The notes under the pieces were generated by a model, which was not told the DNA's origin, searched no databases, and was given only the letters and a program-made list of their open reading frames with translations. The position numbers and the translations under genes were made by a program. 30,850 nt of DNA from assembly GCA_964644705.1 (NCBI GenBank), contig CAZXYF010000014.1, positions 1 through 30,850 of the forward strand. Direction: 5' to 3'. This DNA comes from CAZXYF01 sp964644705 (GTDB lineage: Bacteria > Planctomycetota > Brocadiia > SM23-32). Of this stretch, positions 1-9,100 are shown in pieces. Position 1 is the stretch's first letter. Every line of letters begins with the position of its first letter.

Positions 1-53
1 GACGAGCCCGGCAGTAGGCCCATCTGGAATAACGTGGTTCACTGAATGCTTAC
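1..53 (+). repeat. Right end of a dispersed foldback repeat (copy 1, truncated by window edge)
   Basis: This stretch aligns without gaps to 19183-19235, the right end of the complete copy, with about six differences. It includes the conserved inverted-repeat core ACGTGGTTCAC and ends in CTTA, as the complete copy does. The rest of the copy lies outside the window. No transposase is seen nearby. Confidence 0.85.
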
Positions 54-408
54 CTCCGCGTCGCCATATTGTTAATGCAAGGACCATGCCATCGCTCGTA
101 AACCCCTCTACGCACCGGATCAGCGCCAATTCCTTCTGGCTCGTTCCACAACACCTGCTGACAACACCATCTTTGTGCAATCCTTACACACATGCCGCGT
201 ATTTCTTGGATTATTTTTTTCTCACCGGCCGTCAGTTGGTATAATATCCCTCTGGGAAAGCGCGGTTTGGAATCTATTGGCCGAATATCGTCGTCTAAGT
301 AAGGAACGCGCAGTCAATGCCCCAATGCGGACAGTGTGTGCATAATCTGCACATGTATAATTGCAGTGAATTTCCGGGGGCACGCTGCGGATGCGTGACG
401 TTGTTCAT
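50..408 (-). pseudogene. Possible broken gene ending at the repeat edge
   Basis: On the minus strand, 313 to 50 is an open frame of 87 codons that looks protein-like (it contains the stretches PYLDDDIRPIDSKPRFPRG and LWNEPEGIGADPV) but has no ATG, GTG or TTG start near its upstream end. Its TAA stop at 50-52 is made by the first bases of the repeat as read on this strand. Just upstream, a second minus frame (ATG at 408, stop at 295-297) encodes a Cys-rich segment with CRLCTHCPHWGIDC and overlaps the first frame by a few bases. A single-base shift near 300-313 would join them into a protein of about 120 residues. I read this as a gene truncated by the repeat and perhaps frameshifted, but chance open frames are possible. 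I do not recognise a family. Confidence 0.3.
237..245 (+). promoter_or_regulatory. Candidate extended -10 promoter
   Basis: The sequence TGGTATAAT is a perfect extended -10 element. The -35 region is only a T-run (about 216-221) without a good TTGACA match. It would start a transcript about 65 bases before the small ORF at 317. It lies inside the minus-strand frame at 50-313, so one of the two readings may be accidental. Confidence 0.3.
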
Positions 409-457
409 CAACTATTTACCAATAAACCGCATATTTCATGACGGCGGAGTAATATAA
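317..457 (+). CDS. Possible Cys-rich small protein (46 aa)
   Basis: A 46-codon ORF starts with ATG at 317, preceded by AAGGA about 11 bases upstream and by an extended -10 element at 237-245. The product begins MPQCGQC and carries five cysteines in the first 26 residues in a CxxC-x8-C-x7-CxC pattern, which could bind zinc or an Fe-S cluster. The C-terminal 20 residues are more hydrophobic. I recognise no family. The opposite strand here is also open and Cys-rich, because TGC and GCA are complements, so only one strand is likely to be coding. Confidence is low. Confidence 0.25.
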   Translation: MPQCGQCVHNLHMYNCSEFPGARCGCVTLFINYLPINRIFHDGGVI

Positions 458-497
458 CCGCGAAACCTGCCCTTTGTTCCGTTCCGGCTCTCCCCCA

Positions 498-1949
498 TCA
501 ATCATCCCCCAGCAGGGACCAGTCCGGCCCGGTTTCCGGATCAGACAGGGGACCGAAAGCATTGTGCACAACACGGCGCTGCTCATCCACCCACTCTTCA
601 TAGGCCGAGCCGGGCAGCATCCTGTCCCCGCGCGCTTCCTGAAGCTGACGCAGCCGTTCCTGCAGTTCGTCGCGTTTGTCTCTGTGATCGGAATGGTCCA
701 CCAGGTTATTCATCTCCAGCGGATCATCCTCCCGATCAAAGAGCTCTCGTCGGCCGTTCAGCCATTCGGAATACTGCCATCGTCGGGTCCGGACACCCCG
801 CCATTCATTCCCGTCGCTAAAATAGTCGGTCGAACCCCCAAAGTTCATGCACAGCACGGCTTCCTGTTCGGTTGCCCCCTCTTCCCCCCGCCAGGCGGCC
901 GACAGGTCCATACCTTCGACGGTTTCGGGGATCGGCACCCCACACGTCCCGCACAGGCTGGGAAACAGATCAACCGGTGCCGTCAGCGCGTCGCTGGACC
1001 GTCCTCCATCCAGCACGCCGGGGAGCCGGAGGATGCACGGGATGTCCATCGCTTCGGAATACGGTAATTTTTTGTCGAAGAAATCCCTGTCGTGGGCACC
1101 TCCCATGGTGCCATGATCAGACGTCAGGACCACCAGCGTATTCTCGGCCCGCCCGGTGCGTTCAAGATAATCCAGCAAACTGCCGATCATCTCGTCGATG
1201 GCCAGCACCATCGCGTGGTAGTTGCGCCAGCCGGTGGGCACGGAAGTGGGATCCTCCCGATCCTCCGCGCGCCGGGATTCAGGCACGTTCGCCGGGTAGT
1301 CAACGCTGTCGGGCAATCGGTCGTAGAAGCGATCCGGGGCCATTCTCCCGCGTGATTCAGGTTTACCCATTCCCGCATGCGGTTGCTGGGGAGACATGAA
1401 CACCGCAAAGGGGGACTCATCGTCCTGCTGGTCCATAAACTCCAGCCCGTAATTCAGCAATCCCTCGGTCTCGTAACCGTCCCACTGGATAACGTCGAAA
1501 TCACGATGAGGGCTGTTTACGTATCCATTGAAATACACCATGTGCTGGTTATACCCGCGCCAGTGCTCGAATCCCAGCCGGCATCGACCGCGCGGCACCC
1601 AGTCGGGAACGTTGTTGGCCGGCCAGGCTCCCGTGTGCAAATGCCATTTGCCAATCCAGGCCGTGTTGTAGCCCTGGTGATTCAGCGCGTCGGCGATCGA
1701 AATTTCATCGTGTCGCGGTCGCAGCGAGTTAATCGTCATACCGGTGGTCTGGGGATGCCGCCCGGTGACCAGCATGCTTCGATGCGGCGTGCACACCGGA
1801 CAGGTCGCCACGCACTCGGTCAGGGTCACGCCCTCTTTCGCCAGCCGATCGATATTGGGGGTTTCAATCCATTCCCCACCATAGGCGGGCAGGGAAGCGG
1901 CGCGCAGCTGGTCAGCCATCACAAAAACAATATTCGGTCTGTCACTCAT
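498..1949 (-). CDS. Sulfatase (alkaline phosphatase superfamily, Cys type), cytoplasmic
   Basis: This 483-residue enzyme belongs to the S1 sulfatase family, which hydrolyses sulfate esters, often on glycans. The N-terminal strand NIVFVMADQ supplies the first metal-binding Asp (D13). The signature CTPHR at residues 53-57 fits C-x-P-x-R, where Cys becomes formylglycine. Later motifs TGRHP, the KWHLH region and TSDHG are all in family order. There is no signal peptide, so the enzyme should be cytosolic unless exported in an unusual way. ATG 1949 is preferred over GTG 1952 because AGGGA lies about 9 bases upstream of it. No formylglycine-generating enzyme or anaerobic sulfatase-maturing enzyme is in the window, so maturation must be encoded elsewhere. 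The exact substrate cannot be told from sequence. A second sulfatase lies at 2410-3879. Confidence 0.93.
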   Translation of the reverse strand: MSDRPNIVFVMADQLRAASLPAYGGEWIETPNIDRLAKEGVTLTECVATCPVCTPHRSMLVTGRHPQTTGMTINSLRPRHDEISIADALNHQGYNTAWIGKWHLHTGAWPANNVPDWVPRGRCRLGFEHWRGYNQHMVYFNGYVNSPHRDFDVIQWDGYETEGLLNYGLEFMDQQDDESPFAVFMSPQQPHAGMGKPESRGRMAPDRFYDRLPDSVDYPANVPESRRAEDREDPTSVPTGWRNYHAMVLAIDEMIGSLLDYLERTGRAENTLVVLTSDHGTMGGAHDRDFFDKKLPYSEAMDIPCILRLPGVLDGGRSSDALTAPVDLFPSLCGTCGVPIPETVEGMDLSAAWRGEEGATEQEAVLCMNFGGSTDYFSDGNEWRGVRTRRWQYSEWLNGRRELFDREDDPLEMNNLVDHSDHRDKRDELQERLRQLQEARGDRMLPGSAYEEWVDEQRRVVHNAFGPLSDPETGPDWSLLGDD

Positions 1950-2157
1950 CACACAATCCCTGGAGATCCATAGTCATATGTTTAGTCGTCGGGGGCCAAA
2001 AGCCGTTTTCCCTAAATCAAACGGGCTGTTTCCGCCCTTGCTATCATGCCCGGTCCAGAATATGATTGTAGAGGAGCTCCTGCCCTCAGTTCACGTTCGA
2101 AATGAGCAAGCGGGCCGTAGGCAACGAAGCAAAATAGTTCAACCAAAGAGGGAATAA

Positions 2158-2364
2158 ATGGTGAGGGAATTCCTCATTGAGTACATCGACGCCCTGATAC
2201 CACTGACATTCGGCATCATCACCTATTTTTTCCCTCACATTCTCACCACAGCCGACCTGTCGGATCCTGAACATGAAAATACGGCCCGGAGGCTAAAGTG
2301 GGCGGGCCGGCTCCTCATTGCCAGCGGACTGATCCTGATGAGCGCCAATATCTTCTTCAATTGA
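2158..2364 (+). CDS. Small two-helix membrane protein (68 aa)
   Basis: This 68-codon ORF has a clear ribosome site (AGAGGG six bases before ATG 2158). The product has two hydrophobic segments, roughly residues 8-30 and 47-66, separated by a polar stretch with acidic residues followed by RRLKWAGR, the usual basic flank of a second membrane helix. It sits alone on the plus strand between two minus-strand sulfatases. I do not recognise a family. The hydrophobic pattern, good start signal and lack of any competing gene make it likely to be real. Confidence 0.6.
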   Translation: MVREFLIEYIDALIPLTFGIITYFFPHILTTADLSDPEHENTARRLKWAGRLLIASGLILMSANIFFN

Positions 2365-2409
2365 GGGGCGGGATGAAGTAGCGCAAGGGCCTTCGGTTGG
2401 GGTCCCGAA

Positions 2410-3879
2410 TCAGCCATCGATACTCTTACTCAGATCGCGCCCGCCGGGAGTGATCACACCCAAATCCCGTTTGGCTTTGCGGGACACCTCCTCCGGATTG
2501 ATACGGGAACGCAGTTCCCCCTCAAAATCATTCAGCACTTCAGCGTATTCCGGCTTCTGGCCCAGATTATGGTCTTCGTGCGGATCATCGGCGATGTTGT
2601 AGAGTGTTGGGGGGAACGACTCAAACCAAGTGTATTTGTAGGCATCATTCATCAACATGTACCAGGCGCCCTCAAAACCCGGCCCGTGCCATTCGGCAAA
2701 CACGCTGTCCTCCACCCCGTCTTTCCGCCCTGAGGAACCGCTGGCCGCGTTCATCAGGTTTTCCCCCGGCCGGTCAGCCTCCACCTCCAGTCCATAACAC
2801 TGGAGTATCGTCGGATACAGATCGACGAGCGAGACCGGCGAACGGATTTCCCCGCCCGAGGGCACGCCGGGTCCACTCATGATGAGGGGCACGCCGACGG
2901 CAGCGGCCGCCGGGCTGTGTTTGAAGAACAACCCGTGCTCACCGAGGGATTCCCCGTGATCGGAGGTGTAGATGATGATCGTGTTCTCGAAAAGCCCCTG
3001 CGTTTCCAGTTCTTCAATGATCTCACCGATCATCTCGTCCATACAGGTCACCATCCCGTAATATGCGGCGAGGGTGCGACGCAGCGTCTCTTCCGGAACG
3101 TCGCCGAAATCGTTCCACCGCTGCCATTCTTTGAGCGCTGGAGGCAGCTTCTCATTTTCGGGGAAGGCGGCCCGGTGCGGCAATTGCACATTATCCGGAT
3201 AATACATCTCAAAGAATCGATCAGGGCAGACATAGGGCCAGTGAGGATATTCGAAGCCCACATGAGCAACCCATGGATCGGTTGATTCTGAGACTCCTTT
3301 TTCCCGTATGAATTGCCGCGTCCAGTCAAGAACCTTTTTATCCTGGAAATAGAGTCCGTGATTCTTGTGGTAGCCATGCCCCGTATTCTTGGTTGTTTCC
3401 GGATCAAAACTCCCGGCATTTTCAAGATAGTGCCGGCTTCTGTCCCGCGTGGCCCCCGCGGTCATTTTCGCCATCGGCTCGCGGCGCGGATACGAATCGA
3501 ATTCTGGACGTCGCATGGAGAGTTTATACCGGGAAAAGCCCGGATTTTCATATTCTCCCGGCGCATCTATCTTCCCCAGCAACGTTGATTCAATGCCGTT
3601 CTGATCGAGTTTTCTGGCCCAGGTCATCTCGGTCGGGTCGAGCGGAACGCGGTTCCACCAGGTCTGGATCTGGTGAACGTATTTCCCGGTCATGTAACTC
3701 ATCCGGCTGGGACCACACACCGGGCAGTTGCAGCAGGCATTGCGGAAGTTCGTCCCCCGTCGCGCAATTCTATCGAGGTTGGGAGTCTCAACGTGAGGAT
3801 TCCCTGCATATCCGGCAATATCCGGATTATGCTGATCACTGACGATAAGTAAAACGTTTGGAGGGCTTTCCTTCGGCAT
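2410..3879 (-). CDS. Sulfatase (Cys type), cytoplasmic
   Basis: This 489-residue S1-family sulfatase has the formylglycine motif CGPSR at residues 55-59 within NCPVCGPSRMSYMTGKY, the N-terminal metal Asp in NVLLIVSDQH, and the C-terminal metal motif YTSDHGESLGEHG. The last motif resembles many arylsulfatases and glycan exosulfatases. It lacks a signal peptide. Sequence differs clearly from the sulfatase at 498-1949, so the pair is not a recent duplication and probably acts on different linkages. The start ATG 3879 has AGGGA about seven bases upstream. It follows the 73-codon ORF at 3881-4102 with only one base between stop and start, so the two are probably co-transcribed and translationally coupled. 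Confidence 0.94.
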   Translation of the reverse strand: MPKESPPNVLLIVSDQHNPDIAGYAGNPHVETPNLDRIARRGTNFRNACCNCPVCGPSRMSYMTGKYVHQIQTWWNRVPLDPTEMTWARKLDQNGIESTLLGKIDAPGEYENPGFSRYKLSMRRPEFDSYPRREPMAKMTAGATRDRSRHYLENAGSFDPETTKNTGHGYHKNHGLYFQDKKVLDWTRQFIREKGVSESTDPWVAHVGFEYPHWPYVCPDRFFEMYYPDNVQLPHRAAFPENEKLPPALKEWQRWNDFGDVPEETLRRTLAAYYGMVTCMDEMIGEIIEELETQGLFENTIIIYTSDHGESLGEHGLFFKHSPAAAAVGVPLIMSGPGVPSGGEIRSPVSLVDLYPTILQCYGLEVEADRPGENLMNAASGSSGRKDGVEDSVFAEWHGPGFEGAWYMLMNDAYKYTWFESFPPTLYNIADDPHEDHNLGQKPEYAEVLNDFEGELRSRINPEEVSRKAKRDLGVITPGGRDLSKSIDG

Positions 3880-3880
3880 G

Positions 3881-4102
3881 TCAATCCCTGCGTATTGTCG
3901 GATAAAGGTTTAAAGCAGCATCACTGCCTGATTGTGCCGGGCGGGGAGGATACAGTTCGGTACGGGTTTCGTTTCTTTCCGCCCCGGTATCGATCATCTC
4001 TATTGTGACGATGTCGTCGTCACACCGGCGGAACTGAATTTCATCCCCGTGGTGCATCTGCACGGGTGTGAGCGTATCTGTGACGCTTCGTTTAATAATC
4101 AT
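3881..4102 (-). CDS. Short hypothetical protein (73 aa) coupled to the sulfatase
   Basis: The 73-codon ORF stops one base before the start of the sulfatase at 2410-3879. Residues 1-40 look like a folded beta-rich segment (HGDEIQF, VTIEMIDTGAE), while the remaining tail is polar and low in order. The fragment reads like the N-terminal part of a larger domain, so it may be the remnant of a longer gene kept because it is coupled to the sulfatase. There is no clear Shine-Dalgarno site before ATG 4102. I do not assign a function. Confidence 0.4.
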   Translation of the reverse strand: MIIKRSVTDTLTPVQMHHGDEIQFRRCDDDIVTIEMIDTGAERNETRTELYPPRPAQSGSDAALNLYPTIRRD

Positions 4103-4211
4103 GGAAATTGTTCAAATGACAGTTAGAACTCAAAACATATATCACAACTTATAGAGACCCGCTCGCAGCTGAGTAACGTTGTCCGCTAAGGCGGCTGCGG
4201 TTAAAGGAGGC

Positions 4212-5153
4212 CTACTCAATCCTGTATTTCTCTAATTTGTTGTACAGTGTTCGTCGACTTATATCCAGCATCCGGGCCGCTTTGCTTCGATTATCCCGGG
4301 TGTGCTCCAGGGTACGTATGATCATCTCCCGTTCCATCTCCTCCAGCGAAGTTCCCACCTCCACCGTGATGGTTGGTCGGACTGTCTTTTCCTCACGGAA
4401 CCGCGGTGGGAGATTTTCCGGCAACAGTACCGACCCGTCACAGACCAGAACGGCACGTTGGACGGCATTTTTCAGCTCCCGCACGTTACCCGGCCATTCG
4501 TGGTTTTCCAGTAATCCCACACATTCGGGCGAAATACCCCGCACATCCCTGTCGAACTGCTTGTTGTAGCGTTGAACAAACTCCTCAATCAACAGGGGAA
4601 TATCCGAACGGCGCTCACGCAGTGGAGGCAGTGATATGCGGAATACGTCCAGCCGATAATACAGATCTTCACGGAATTCATCCTCATCCACCTCCTCCGC
4701 CAGGTCCTGATTGGAGGCGGCCACCAGACGAGCATTCGTTTCGATTGTCCTCGCCCCCCCCAGCCGCTGGAATTCCTTGCTCTCCAGCAGTCGCAACAAA
4801 CTCACCTGAACCTTCTCGTTGACTGAAGCTATTTCATCCAGAAATATCGTCCCATCATGCGCCAGCTCAAACTCTCCCTTTCTCTTCTCGGTCGCCCCCG
4901 TGAAGGCTCCCTTCTCGTGCCCGAACAGTTCGCTGGCAACAAGATCCTTCGGCACAGCTCCGAGATTCACCGCACGAAAAGGGCCATCACTGCGGTTACT
5001 CCTGCGATGAATGCTGCGTGCCACCAGATCTTTCCCCGTCCCCGTTTCTCCAATCAACAGCACCGGCACATCAGTGGCCGCCGCCTGACGTATCTGCCGA
5101 TACACTCTTTGCATCGGCTCTGACTGACCGACGATCTGTTCGAAACTCGACAT
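4212..5153 (-). CDS. Sigma-54-dependent transcriptional activator without sensory domain
   Basis: The 313-residue protein is a bacterial enhancer-binding protein of the PspF type. It starts directly with the AAA+ domain: Walker A GETGTGK at 35-41, the sigma-54 contact loop GAFTGA at 82-87, Walker B FLDEI at 104-108, and the sensor regions ending with WPGNVREL. A Fis-type helix-turn-helix occupies about 285-311 (NRSKAARMLDISRRTLYNKL). No receiver, PAS or GAF domain precedes the AAA+ domain, so control must come from a partner protein or expression level. It lies between the nitroreductase-like gene and the sulfatase pair on the same strand, with gaps of about 105 bases on each side. I could not find a -24/-12 promoter next to these genes, so its targets are unknown. 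Confidence 0.92.
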   Translation of the reverse strand: MSSFEQIVGQSEPMQRVYRQIRQAAATDVPVLLIGETGTGKDLVARSIHRRSNRSDGPFRAVNLGAVPKDLVASELFGHEKGAFTGATEKRKGEFELAHDGTIFLDEIASVNEKVQVSLLRLLESKEFQRLGGARTIETNARLVAASNQDLAEEVDEDEFREDLYYRLDVFRISLPPLRERRSDIPLLIEEFVQRYNKQFDRDVRGISPECVGLLENHEWPGNVRELKNAVQRAVLVCDGSVLLPENLPPRFREEKTVRPTITVEVGTSLEEMEREMIIRTLEHTRDNRSKAARMLDISRRTLYNKLEKYRIE

Positions 5154-5257
5154 AGAGTACCCCGTCCAGAGACAATAAAGTTTTTGTCGCTTCCCCTGCT
5201 CCGCCCAACCACCGGTGTGTATATATTATACATGCCGGCCGGAAAAAGCCAAAACCC

Positions 5258-5995
5258 TCAGCGGGCATGCCCCACGGGCATCACATAGAGCGGCGCAACG
5301 TTATCCGGCAGATCACAGACCTCACTCAACTCATCATCCTCGAACGCCCCCACGCTGACCGTCCCCAGGCCCAGGGTTTCGGCCTGAAGGTAGATATTCT
5401 GGGATACATGTCCCGCTTCCATCCTCACGTAGCGTTTGGCCCGCTCGCCATAACGTCGTGCGGTCCGACGGTAATTCGCTCCCAGGATTATATCCACCGG
5501 GGCTTCCGCAATGAAGTTCTGCCCCAGCGCAGCTTCTGCAACGCCGCCACGCACATCTCCCGACCGGATCTCTTTTAACGCATGCTTTTCGGGCACGTAA
5601 CGATACACTCCTGCCGGGATCCCCCCGACCCCATTTTCGCCCACGGCTACAAATACCACCATAGGATACGTCGCGCCGGCGGAGGGGGCCGCCCGTTTGC
5701 GTCCACGCTGACCGGTGATACCCTGAGCGCTCCACATCAGCTGTGCCACCTGCTGCATCCCAATTGGTTTATCTTTAAAGTCCCTTTTGCTTCGGCGCGA
5801 GGAGATAGCCTTTTCCACCGACACATCGCTTTCCGTATGCGGATCGGGCAATTGAATCACTGATTTGGCGGTGTCTCTCCGACCGCCTCCATCACAAAAT
5901 CCAACCGCCAAAAACCCGACACACATAAACGCAAACGGCAGACTGGCCACTGCGGTTGACAGGTGATCATGAATGCGCACGGTGAACCTCCTCAT
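5258..5995 (-). CDS. SagB-type nitroreductase-fold oxidoreductase, probably exported
   Basis: The protein (about 245 residues from ATG 5995) has a hydrophobic N-terminal segment after MRRF and then a nitroreductase domain of the SagB/ThcOx type. Visible features are the FMN-phosphate contact region SSRRSKRDF, the segment RAAPSAGATYPM, the tyrosine-rich GVYRYVPEKHAL, and the C-terminal AETLGLGTVSVGAF with ...LYVMPVGHA. The family uses FMN to oxidise or reduce varied substrates. Stand-alone members like this one, with a leader, usually have unknown substrates. No azoline-peptide biosynthesis genes are nearby. An alternative start lies at 6031, but neither start has a convincing ribosome site. 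The leader ends near a Cys (FCDGGG) that does not fit a strict lipobox, so lipoprotein status is unsure. Confidence 0.85.
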   Translation of the reverse strand: MRRFTVRIHDHLSTAVASLPFAFMCVGFLAVGFCDGGGRRDTAKSVIQLPDPHTESDVSVEKAISSRRSKRDFKDKPIGMQQVAQLMWSAQGITGQRGRKRAAPSAGATYPMVVFVAVGENGVGGIPAGVYRYVPEKHALKEIRSGDVRGGVAEAALGQNFIAEAPVDIILGANYRRTARRYGERAKRYVRMEAGHVSQNIYLQAETLGLGTVSVGAFEDDELSEVCDLPDNVAPLYVMPVGHAR

Positions 5996-6142
5996 GGTGA
6001 AGTGGAATTGACTCAGCAGCTTGACCCACATTCGAAGTAACTGGACGGTGTTTGATTACTACTATCCCTATTCTGTTTGGTCTGTCAAGCCCCGAATAGC
6101 CTTTGCATTCCCGATACAACAATCACATGCCCCCTGCAACAA

Positions 6143-9100
6143 TCATCCGGCTTTGGCTCGCATTTCTGCCATCCGCGTCTCCCGTGTCATCTCTTCCAAT
6201 TTGTTATCCACGTCCTCAAAGTTCACGGCCACCTTCTTGCTGACGCCGTCTTCCTGCAGGGAAATACCGTAGAGAGTTTCCGCCGCACTCATGGTCGTTT
6301 TGTTATGGGTCACCATAACGAATTGCGTGTCCTCACTGTATTCCTCGAGCATCCCCAGGAAACGCCCCACGTTGGCCTCATCCAGCGGCGCATCCACCTC
6401 ATCCAGCAGACAAAATGGACTGGGCTTTGACTCAAAAATGCTGAACAGAAGAGCCACGGCTGCAAGGGCTTTTTCGCCACCACTGAGGAGCGTGATGGAT
6501 CGATTTTCTTTACCCGGGGGCTGCACTTTAATCTCAATCCCCGCATCCAGCACATCGTCCGCCTCATCATCCAGCATAATATCACCCGAGCCGCCGCCGA
6601 ACAGTTTCCGGACAAGTTCCTGAAATTTCTCCCGCACTTTGTTGAAAGTTTCCAGGAAATTTTCCCTGCTCTTGCGGCTCAGTTCCCGGATGATCTCCAG
6701 TTCATGCTGCCGGGCCTCTTCCAGATCCTCCTGCTGGTTCTTGAGAAACTCCGCCCGTTCTTCCAGCTCATCCTGTTCATCTATCGCATCCAGGTTGGCC
6801 CCGCCCATGTTGTCCACTTTGCGGCGCAACTCATCCCGTCGATCGGCCAGTTCTTCCCAATCGGTATCCTCATCCCCCACAATATCCATCACTTCCTCGC
6901 GAAGCGCCGCCGCTTCCTCCAGTGGGATCAATTTGACCTCATTCTCCTCGTCCTCTTCCGCCTCCTCCGGGTCCGCTTCCTGATACCACTCGGCCACGGT
7001 TTCTGGTTCTGCTTCGGGTTCCTCGTAGTATTCTTCGATCTCCGCCTCGAAATATAGTGGATTCTGTTCCCAGTGTTCGGGACGCAACTCCAACACCTTC
7101 AGATCGATATCGGATTCCTCCCGAACCCGTTCATACAAATTCTCCAGCTTGACCTGGTTCTCGTTTTCCTTCATCCGCAGTTTCTGGACGGCTTTATCCA
7201 CCCGATGTCGTTTGCTGGATAATTCCTCAAGTTGCTCCCGGAGGGACTGGATCTTCTGACGGGTGGCGTCGCATTTTTCGGACCGGTTTTCAACCCGGGA
7301 CTCCAGATCCTCCTTCTCTTCCTCGAGTGTCTCTCGCTCTTCAATGCTTGATCGAATCGTTTCGGCGGCCTCTTCAATCTGTTCCTGACTGTCTTCCCGT
7401 TCCCTTTTAATCCTTTTCAACTCGTTCCGCCGCTGTTCCAGCTGTTTGTTCAGGCGTCGCGCAAGATCGCGCCGTGACTTCTGTTGTTCCTCGATGCGCC
7501 CGAGCTCACTTTTGAGTTCGCTCAGTTCATCGGCCACATCTTCCCGCTGTTCCTTCTGCGACTCAACCCGCTCACGAAGCCCATCCAGCTCTTCCTGTCT
7601 TTCCTGTCTTTTTTCCCCCACACGTTCCAGATCCGCCCGTTTGTCCTCCAGTCGTTCTTCCGCCTTCTCAATATCCTCGTTCAGTGACTCTATTTCACCA
7701 TCGATAACTTCGCTCTCTTCCTGACGTTCCTCCTGCTTGCTTTCCAGCACTGAAACGTCATTCTGTATCTGTGCGGCGGAACTCTCGAGCCCTTTACACT
7801 TCGTCCGCAGTTCATTCTTTTCTTTCAGGAGATCTTCGATCCTCTCCACGCGCCGGGATCGCTCTTCCTTCAGTTCGGTAACTTCCTTCTCCATCTCGTT
7901 TATCTCGTCCGCAAGTTCAGCCAATTCACTCCGGCGGCTTATGAGACTCCCGCTTTCCGGTTCGCCCGCCGCCCATGCCCCCTCCGGGGATATGCAGTCA
8001 CCGGCCCGCGTCACCACGCGAGCTCCTTCGGGCAAACCATCCTCTAACAGCGAAAGCGCATGGTCTGCATCCTCCACCACCAGGCAGTCCGCCACCAGAT
8101 GCTGCAAGACTTTATTCTCTTCTTCCGAACACTCAACCAGATCGATTAGACGTTCGACATCGCTGGCTCCCACCGGGACCTCAACGGGATCGTTTTCCCG
8201 CAACAATTTCATGGGCAGTACGTTAGCCCGACCTTTTTCCCCGTCTCTCAGCAGATCCAGAGCTTCCGCAGCCTGTTCAGGATTCTCCACTGCCACGGCC
8301 TGGACCAGATGGCCCACCGCAGCTTCCACCGCCAGCGCATCTTCTGATCCCACCTCAAACATATTCGCCACGAGTCCCGGACAACCCGACAGGCAGCTCT
8401 CCTCCCCTTCGATCCGGTTCATCAATTCCTGCACCCCACTGCCTATTCCTTCGGCACTATCCTGAAGATCCTGCAGAACCTGCTGCCGACTGCGTTTGCC
8501 CTGCAGGTCGGCCCGCAGATCTCCAAGTCGCGTCTCCAGCTGGTCAACGCGCTCTTTCTCTTCGGTAAGGGTGGATTCGAGATTCGTGAGCGTATTCTCA
8601 TGCTCACCGAGTTCGTCTCTCAGCTCGGCCAATTTCTCCGTTTTGGCCTTCCGCTCTTCTTTGAGCTTTTCGCGCTGCGACTGGATTTCTTTTTCGCGTT
8701 TCCTCTTACGTTCCACCCGTTTTTTCAGAGTATCCTGTTCCGAACGGATCATGCTTATCTCATTTTGAATCTGCGATTCTTTTTGCATCAAGTTGAAGAC
8801 TTCCGACTTGCCCTCTTCCGCCTTCTTCTCCAGCTGATCGCATTCCCCCTTCATTTCGTCCAGCCTGCTGGATCGCTTTTGATATTCCTCCCGGCGTGAT
8901 TCCAGTATCCGCTGACCATCTTCAACTTTCCGCTCGGTCTCCTCAATCTCCTCCTTCACCTGGCTCAGACTCTCTTCGACCTTTTCCCGTCGCTGCTGGA
9001 GCTCCTCGCATCGCTCCCTGAGTTCTTTCTGTCGCTTGCGATTAATTTCAATTTCGCGTTTCAGACTGTACTGGCGCGCGGCGATATCGGAAAGCCGATC

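Noticed and set aside
4103..4211. A sigma-54 promoter before the sulfatase unit
   Set aside because: No GG-N10-GC core with acceptable flanks was found in this gap on the minus strand.
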